A stretch of DNA of 57,055 nucleotides from contig QHBW01000029.1 in the NCBI GenBank assembly GCA_003244205.1, forward strand, positions 1 to 57,055, written 5' to 3'. The notes under the pieces are model-generated. The model saw only the letters and a program-made list of their open reading frames with translations, was not told where the DNA came from and ran no database searches. The translations under genes and the position numbers were made by a program. Positions 52,406-57,055 of this stretch are shown here, piece after piece. The number at the start of each line of letters is the position of its first letter. Position 1 is the stretch's first letter. The stretch comes from Solirubrobacterales bacterium (GTDB lineage: Bacteria > Actinomycetota > Thermoleophilia > Solirubrobacterales > Solirubrobacteraceae).

Positions 52406-53346
52406 AGGGCCCCTTTGTCGTGGCGTATGAGCAAGCCCTGGCGCAATCGTTGCATCGGCGTGAGTCGAACGTTGCGGCTCGCTCCTCGCCCGTAGTAGCG
52501 CTCGATGTAGTACTGCCCGATCGACAGCACCGTGGTCACGATCAGATACCAGATGCTCGCCACGAGCAGCAGCGGAATCGTGCGGTAGTTCGCCGAGTAG
52601 ATCAGCTGCACGGAGTAGAGCAGCTCGGCGTAGGCGATCACGCTCACCAGCGACGTGGTCTTGAGCATCGAGATCGTCTCGTTGCCCGTCGGCGGGATGA
52701 TCACGCGCATCGCCTGTGGCAAGACGATCCGGCGCATGGTCTGAAGCCGCGTCATTCCCAGCGACTGGGCCGCTTCAGTCTGACCCTCGTTCACCGAGAT
52801 GATCCCGGCGCGCACGATCTCCGCCATGTAGGCGCCCTCGTTGAGCCCGAGCCCGAGGATCGCAGCCGCAAACGGCGTGATCAGCGAATTCGCATTCGCG
52901 TGGATGAACCCCGGTCCTCCGAACGGGACCCCGAGCGAGATCGTCGGATACAGCGCAGAGAAGAAGTTCCAGAACAGCAGCTGCACCAGGACCGGCGTCC
53001 CGCGGAAGAACCAGATGTACGCCCAGCTCGCGCTCGCCACCAGGGGGTTGGGCGACAGGCGCATGACCGCCAGCAGCACGCCGAGGACGATCCCGACGAC
53101 CATCGCGATCGCCGTCAGCTCGAGTGTCACCGCCAGTCCGTTCAGCACCCGGCTGGAGAAGAAGTACTGCCCGACGACGCCCCAACCGAAGTTGGGGTTG
53201 ATGGCGACAGAGCGGACCAGCGTCGCCACCAGCACCACCACGATCGCCGCGGAGATCCATCTGCCCGGATGCCGGACCGGGACGGCCTTGATGTCCTCAG
53301 GCCGCCCGGCCGGCGTCGGGGTCCCGGTGGCGTCTTGCGATGACAC
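52402..53346 (-). CDS. Polar amino-acid ABC transporter, permease
   Basis: A 314-residue His/Glu/Gln/Arg-type permease. Five or six hydrophobic helices, the [18 protein letters not shown] motif and the EAA loop [24 protein letters not shown], which contacts the ATPase, are present. The extra N-terminal hydrophilic ~25 residues are variable. GTG start, 21 nt after the binding-protein gene. Confidence 0.94.
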   Translation of the reverse strand: MSSQDATGTPTPAGRPEDIKAVPVRHPGRWISAAIVVVLVATLVRSVAINPNFGWGVVGQYFFSSRVLNGLAVTLELTAIAMVVGIVLGVLLAVMRLSPNPLVASASWAYIWFFRGTPVLVQLLFWNFFSALYPTISLGVPFGGPGFIHANANSLITPFAAAILGLGLNEGAYMAEIVRAGIISVNEGQTEAAQSLGMTRLQTMRRIVLPQAMRVIIPPTGNETISMLKTTSLVSVIAYAELLYSVQLIYSANYRTIPLLLVASIWYLIVTTVLSIGQYYIERYYGRGASRNVRLTPMQRLRQGLLIRHDKGAL

Positions 53347-53367
53347 CCCGGTTCTCTTGCTTCCTGG

Positions 53368-54306
53368 CTAGCTGATCGCTCCGTTGGTCTGCGGCGCGGT
53401 GATCGCGCCCGGGCTCTGCCCCCACTTCTGCAGGATCGGGGTGTAGATGTTGGAGGTGATCAGCGCCTTCATCGCGTCGAGCACGGGCTTGGTGAGCCCG
53501 CTCGACTTCGGGATCGCGATCCCGTACGGCGCCTTGCCATAGACCTGGCCCACCAGCGCGAACTGGCCGTTTGACTGCTTGACCGCATAGGCGGCGACGG
53601 GCGAGTCGGCCATGACGACCTGCGCCCGCCCACTGGACAGGGCCAGGTTCGCGCCGTTCTGATCGGGGAAGACGAGCACGGTGACCGCGCCCTTGCCCGA
53701 CTTCTTGCACGCCGCCCCCTGAGTCGTGGCATCGGTCTGCTCGGTTGTTCCCTTTTCGACGGCCACGGTATGACCACACAGGTCCGCCAGCCCGTTCACC
53801 GCTGTCCCACCGCTCTTCTTGGTGTAAAAGGCCGTTCCGGACTGGAAGTAGGTCACGAAGTCGACCACCTTCTGGCGCACCTTGGTATCTGTGAACGACG
53901 ACATGCCGAGGTCGTACTTGCGGGCTGCGAGACCGGGGATGATGCTGTCAAATGTGGCGTTGACGATCTTGACCTTGAGTCCCATCGTCTTCCCCAGGAC
54001 AGTGGCCAGGTCGGCATCCATCCCGACCACGGTGTGCCCGTCGGGCCCGATGAACTCGTTGGGGGCATAGCTGGCGTCGGCGGCGATCGTCAGCGTGCCC
54101 TTCGACTTGATCGCGGCCGGGAGCTCGGCGACGACGTGTGCGTCGGGCTTTGCGGCGGCGATGACGGACGCGGCCGGTGCCGACTTTGTGCCGCTGCTGC
54201 TGCTGCTACTGCTGCTGCTGCTGCTGCTGCCACAGGCGGCGACGCCGACCGCGGACGCGCCGAGCAGAATCGACCAGACGGCGTAGCGCCTATATCTGGA
54301 GAGCAT
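53368..54306 (-). CDS. Amino-acid ABC transporter, substrate-binding lipoprotein
   Basis: A 312-residue lipoprotein. ATG 54306 is set by GGAGGT 6 nt upstream; upstream in-frame codons are not needed. Lipobox VGVAAC is followed by a 12-residue poly-Ser tether encoded by a CTG/CAG-type trinucleotide repeat. The mature part is a type-II periplasmic-binding fold of the polar amino-acid family (GTLTIAADASYAPNEFIGPDG, VGMDADLATVLGKTMG, GMSSFTDTKVRQKVVDFVTYFQSG). First gene of the transporter operon. Confidence 0.95.
   Translation of the reverse strand: MLSRYRRYAVWSILLGASAVGVAACGSSSSSSSSSSSSGTKSAPAASVIAAAKPDAHVVAELPAAIKSKGTLTIAADASYAPNEFIGPDGHTVVGMDADLATVLGKTMGLKVKIVNATFDSIIPGLAARKYDLGMSSFTDTKVRQKVVDFVTYFQSGTAFYTKKSGGTAVNGLADLCGHTVAVEKGTTEQTDATTQGAACKKSGKGAVTVLVFPDQNGANLALSSGRAQVVMADSPVAAYAVKQSNGQFALVGQVYGKAPYGIAIPKSSGLTKPVLDAMKALITSNIYTPILQKWGQSPGAITAPQTNGAIS
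54193..54231. repeat. CTG trinucleotide repeat (poly-serine tract)
   Basis: About 13 near-perfect CTG triplets (one CTA) on the plus strand, encoding the serine tether of the binding lipoprotein. Slippage-prone. Confidence 0.9.
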
Positions 54307-54379
54307 CGCTTGACCTCCGTTGGAAGAAGTTGACCCAGAAGAAGGAGGCAAGCATATGGCAGGCTCCGACTTTCAGAGC

Positions 54380-55405
54380 TCACCGCGACGAATGCGGACC
54401 CTTACCAGCGACGGCGTCCTCCGCGGCCTCGGCAGTCTCTGTCTCTCGCGCGACCTCACCGGCCTCCGCGGCGTCCTCGGCGGCCGCCGCTGCCGCGTCC
54501 ACATCGGCGGCCGCGACCGCGCTCACGGCCACGTCCGCGGGCAATGCATCCAGCTCCGCGGTCTCCAGCGGCAGGCAGACGCGGCAGAAGTCCTCGCCGA
54601 ACGGTGTCAGCAGGATGCTGCGGCGGACCGTGCGGCTGAGGCGCCCACGACCCTTCCCGCTCCTCAGCGCCTGCAACGCGTCGGGCTGTGCCTCGAGCAC
54701 CTGATAGCGGCCCTGCTCGGCGAGCGGCTCGCGCGAGAACCAGATCAGGCCGAGGCGATAGAGGTTGTTGAGGTAGCCGGGGACGCGCTCCACGTAGCGG
54801 CAGCCGGCCTGAGCCGCGATCATCGTGATCCCCGGGGCCACCAGCTCGGATGTGACGTTGAGCGTCTTGGAAGTACGCACGTCGATCGCCGTTTGAGGCC
54901 CCTCGAGCACGAGCAGTCGCAGGATCCGTCCCTCATCGGGGGCCAGCTCTCCCAGGATGCGCTCGTAGGCAGGATGGGCGGCCTCGTCGTACGTGACGTC
55001 CGCCGAGCGGCGCAGCAATTCGGCGCCGCGCTCGCGCAAGGACGCGGGCGCGCCACCATACCCGGCGCTCGCGCGCGCGCCGTCGTCGTGCCCGGCGCCG
55101 GGGCCACGACGATGGTCGCCCTCGCCGAGGCCCAGGATGCGCAGCGCGTACTCGCGCATCTCGCCCTCGACGTCCTCGAGCAGCCGGGCGGCGGACTCGC
55201 GCGATAGCGCGGCCTGCATCAGCCGTGAGCTGACCTGGGCGCTCGTGAGCACCGCCCACTGGGCCGTTCGCCACCAGACGCCGCCGGTGAGGCGGAAGAG
55301 CCCCGGAAGAGCGTCGATCAACGCCTCGTCGGCGGCCGCATGCTCCGGATCGACGGGCGTGCCCGAACGCTCGTCGTCAGGGCTGAAGTCGCTTGCGTCA
55401 GACAC
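54380..55405 (-). CDS. DUF4393 (Abi-alpha)-like protein
   Basis: A 341-residue, mostly helical protein. The region APDEGRILRLLVLEGPQTAIDVRTS, with GITMIAAQAGCR and YLNNLYRLGLIWFSREPL following, resembles the DUF4393/Abi-alpha core, and RRSILLTPFGEDFCRVCLPLE closes it. The tail is an acidic Ala/Glu coil. Some relatives are linked to abortive phage defence, but there is no defence neighbour here. GTG start, overlapping the DUF445-like gene by 8 nt. Confidence 0.65.
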   Translation of the reverse strand: MSDASDFSPDDERSGTPVDPEHAAADEALIDALPGLFRLTGGVWWRTAQWAVLTSAQVSSRLMQAALSRESAARLLEDVEGEMREYALRILGLGEGDHRRGPGAGHDDGARASAGYGGAPASLRERGAELLRRSADVTYDEAAHPAYERILGELAPDEGRILRLLVLEGPQTAIDVRTSKTLNVTSELVAPGITMIAAQAGCRYVERVPGYLNNLYRLGLIWFSREPLAEQGRYQVLEAQPDALQALRSGKGRGRLSRTVRRSILLTPFGEDFCRVCLPLETAELDALPADVAVSAVAAADVDAAAAAAEDAAEAGEVARETETAEAAEDAVAGKGPHSSR

Positions 55406-56621
55406 CGAAGATCGCCAGGTGGACGAGCCCCGCCCCGAGTCCCAGGGCGGCGCCGTGCGCGTAGATCATCCACTCATCCTCCTTGATCGCGGAGCGCAGC
55501 AACTCGACAAAGTCGCGCGAGGGCATTTCGCGCAGCCGCGTCTCGATCAGGGTGCGCACCGAGGCTCCCTGGCGGCGGTTGAACTCGGGATCGGTGAGCG
55601 GCGTCATCGTGTAGTCGACTGCCTCGATCGCAACGGACTCCCGGATCGCATCGTATTCGCGCGTGCCCACCGCCACCCGCACGGCCGAGCGAGCTGCGCC
55701 GGAGGCCCGATCGACCGCCGGTCGTAGCGAGCTCTCCAGCAGCAGACGCGTGCGGTCCGAACGCGGACCGTGAAGCAACTGCTGCCCGATGTTGCCCAGC
55801 GTGACGATGTCCTCGGCAATGATCCCCGCGTAGACACTCGCGACTTCCGGTTGGCGGCGCAGGAAGAGGCCGTGCATGCGCCAGCGACCGAGCTGGCGGG
55901 GCTCGATCGGCTCGAAGATCAGCTTCATGGCGAGCAAGTTGGTGACCCACCCCACGACAACTCCGCACAGCGGCAGCATCCACCACTGGTGCACGAGCTC
56001 GGTGATGACCACGACCGGGATCCCGAGCACGAACCCAAAGACGAAGCCAAAGTTGATCATCAACCGCAGCTCCCTCTGACCGACGTCGGTGAAGATCCGA
56101 TTCGCCAGCTCCGGATGCGCCTCGAGGTGGGCGATGACCATCAGCTTGACGTCGAGCAGCTGGTCGATGTTGCGACCGATTTGATCGGTGACCTCGTGGA
56201 CGATGCCCGGGAGCTGCTCGAGCACGCGGGCGTGAACGGCCTCTCGTACACGCGGCGGGAGGTCGCGCCAGAGCTGGCCGTTCTCGCGCACCATGATCCG
56301 CTCGACGAGGTTGCGGATGTCGCGTTGAGATGTCGCGAGAATGTGCTCGGCGATCATGTCCGGCTCGAGCTGGCGGTAGAACTCTCCCGGGCTGCCGAGC
56401 TTCGCAATGCCCTTGTCGACCGCGATGCTGCCCATCTTCGCTGCCCGCGACGGGATGATCCCCTGCCACCCGAGCCCGCTGTGCATGACCCCCGGGATCT
56501 CCTGGATCTTGCGCGGCAGCAAGCCGACGAAGGCCGCCAGCCCAGGCACCCGGATCCCGGTGAAGCGCAGGGGATGGAACAGCATCCAGACCCCGGTCCA
56601 GTTGATCGCGTAGCCGATCAC
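55398..56621 (-). CDS. DUF445-like membrane protein (YheB-type)
   Basis: A 407-residue protein with N- and C-terminal hydrophobic segments, a central helical region, and a hydrophobic pair around residues 190-240 (FGFVFGFVLGIPVVVITELVHQWWMLPL). NWTGVWMLFHPLRFTG and NLLAMKLIFEPIEPR are the duplicated W-N-xx-xKxxFxP motifs of DUF445. The only ATG/GTG/TTG in frame is GTG 56621, yet family-like codons (HTIKLLSIPLFTG) precede it up to a stop near 56715, so the true start is uncertain. Confidence 0.8.
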   Translation of the reverse strand: MIGYAINWTGVWMLFHPLRFTGIRVPGLAAFVGLLPRKIQEIPGVMHSGLGWQGIIPSRAAKMGSIAVDKGIAKLGSPGEFYRQLEPDMIAEHILATSQRDIRNLVERIMVRENGQLWRDLPPRVREAVHARVLEQLPGIVHEVTDQIGRNIDQLLDVKLMVIAHLEAHPELANRIFTDVGQRELRLMINFGFVFGFVLGIPVVVITELVHQWWMLPLCGVVVGWVTNLLAMKLIFEPIEPRQLGRWRMHGLFLRRQPEVASVYAGIIAEDIVTLGNIGQQLLHGPRSDRTRLLLESSLRPAVDRASGAARSAVRVAVGTREYDAIRESVAIEAVDYTMTPLTDPEFNRRQGASVRTLIETRLREMPSRDFVELLRSAIKEDEWMIYAHGAALGLGAGLVHLAIFGV

Positions 56622-56769
56622 GCCGGTGAACAGCGGGATGCTGAGCAGCTTGATGGTGTGGATGCGATCCCCTCCCGGCGCCCGAGCCGACGAGCCCGCG
56701 GCGCGGCCATCCTACGCCGATCCACGGGTGTACTGTCCCCGCGGGAAAGCAAGCAGGTTCACGGCCATG

Positions 56770-56896
56770 GAGAGCGGAGCCGAAGTCCGGCGCGATCTCG
56801 TTCATCGCGAAGGTGGTCATCGGCGTCGCCTCTACGGCGCCCGGCTACAAGCTGCTGCAGGTGGCCGATCGCCCGCTGCTCGTCGTGCCCGCCTGA
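56770..56896 (+). pseudogene. Possible C-terminal remnant of a stress-protein-like ORF
   Basis: An open frame ending VVIGVASTAPGYKLL, then QVADRPLLVVPA and a stop resembles the C-terminus of universal stress proteins (ADRPVLVVP). No matching N-terminal part precedes it. The rest of the window end (56897-57055) holds only GC-rich low-complexity DNA. Confidence 0.3.
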
Positions 56897-57055
56897 CGCG
56901 GGCGCGACATCCCTGGGACGCCGAGCCTGCCGGCGAGGGGAATTCGCGAATCGACGAGACCCCCTGCGAGGCTAGCCAACCTCGCGACGCCACCACCCGG
57001 CCGACCCGCCACGCAGCCCGCTACGCCACCGCCCGCCCGCCCGACCCGCAGCCCG

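Noticed and set aside
54380-55405. DUF4393-like gene considered as part of an abortive-infection defence island
   Set aside because: No restriction, toxin, nuclease or phage gene is nearby; neighbours are a transporter and a DUF445-like gene.
56966-56985. Small inverted repeat GCGAGG / CCTCGC at the window end
   Set aside because: Six-base arms in very GC-rich DNA are expected by chance, and no gene end is linked to it.
1-57055. Search by eye for tRNA/rRNA genes, CRISPR arrays, IS elements, integrases and phage genes
   Set aside because: No TTCGA-type T-loop with a cloverleaf, no spaced direct repeats and no transposase-like reading frame was seen. A covariance scan would be needed to exclude small RNAs.

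Overview
The window is a very GC-rich, densely packed bacterial chromosome segment with about 57 protein genes. I see no rRNA, tRNA, CRISPR array, transposase, integrase or phage gene. The gene set suggests an actinobacterium, most likely of the Thermoleophilia/Solirubrobacterales type. The reasons are poly-serine lipoproteins, a SUF cluster led by an Rrf2 regulator, a eukaryote-type UDP-glucose pyrophosphorylase, an F420/Ddn-type oxidoreductase, many large Sec-secreted proteins and c-di-AMP riboswitches in front of cell-wall hydrolases. This taxonomic placement is inference.

Layout. 1-11.5 kb holds a cupredoxin-like lipoprotein, a peptidoglycan-binding NlpC/P60-like protein behind a c-di-AMP riboswitch (minus strand), an acyl-CoA carboxylase carboxyltransferase, a secreted neutral ceramidase, a rhodanese protein and a giant S8-protease/beta-propeller protein. 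11.6-14.4 kb holds a zinc-ribbon/discoidin membrane protein, DedA and an ArfB-like ribosome-rescue factor. 14.1-21.3 kb is a minus-strand unit, Rrf2 - sufC - sufU - Rieske - sufB - sufD - M20 peptidase - MBL hydrolase - small unknown, for Fe-S cluster assembly. 21.4-26.3 kb holds secreted proteins and a second riboswitch-controlled NlpC/P60-like protein. 26.4-32.4 kb is a minus-strand run: a stress-like protein, then PfkB kinase, VOC protein, SDR, penicillin/AHL-acylase-type hydrolase and YjbQ. 32.4-39.3 kb holds an SDR, RlpA-like protein, FKBP lipoprotein, TetR, MsrA, a decayed acyl-CoA dehydrogenase, and an acyl-CoA ligase overlapping an alpha/beta hydrolase. 39.3-49.7 kb holds a second ceramidase-like protein, a K+-channel-like protein, HAD phosphatase, UDP-glucose pyrophosphorylase, a Ddn-like oxidoreductase, a two-VOC dioxygenase, an ABC exporter collapsed by an internal deletion, a hypothetical, an SDR, a NYN protein and a cold-shock protein. 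49.8-56.7 kb holds a GMC oxidoreductase, a polar amino-acid ABC transporter (ATPase, permease, binding lipoprotein), a DUF4393-like protein and a DUF445-like membrane protein.

What stands out. (1) A roughly 45-bp palindromic element occurs twice, 50 kb apart, with a conserved asymmetric core. (2) Two paralogous cell-wall proteins each carry a c-di-AMP (ydaO/yuaA) riboswitch; in one, the conserved 3' strand of the aptamer is complementary to the Shine-Dalgarno. (3) At least nine first-in-unit genes have a TANNNT box 6-8 nt before the start codon and no Shine-Dalgarno, which points to widespread leaderless transcription. (4) Four unrelated secreted proteins end in a similar Arg-rich Ig-like module. 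(5) Several enzyme folds appear to lack a key residue: the S8 nucleophile, the nitrilase Cys and the K+ channel filter. (6) Two genes are visibly decayed with internal deletions.
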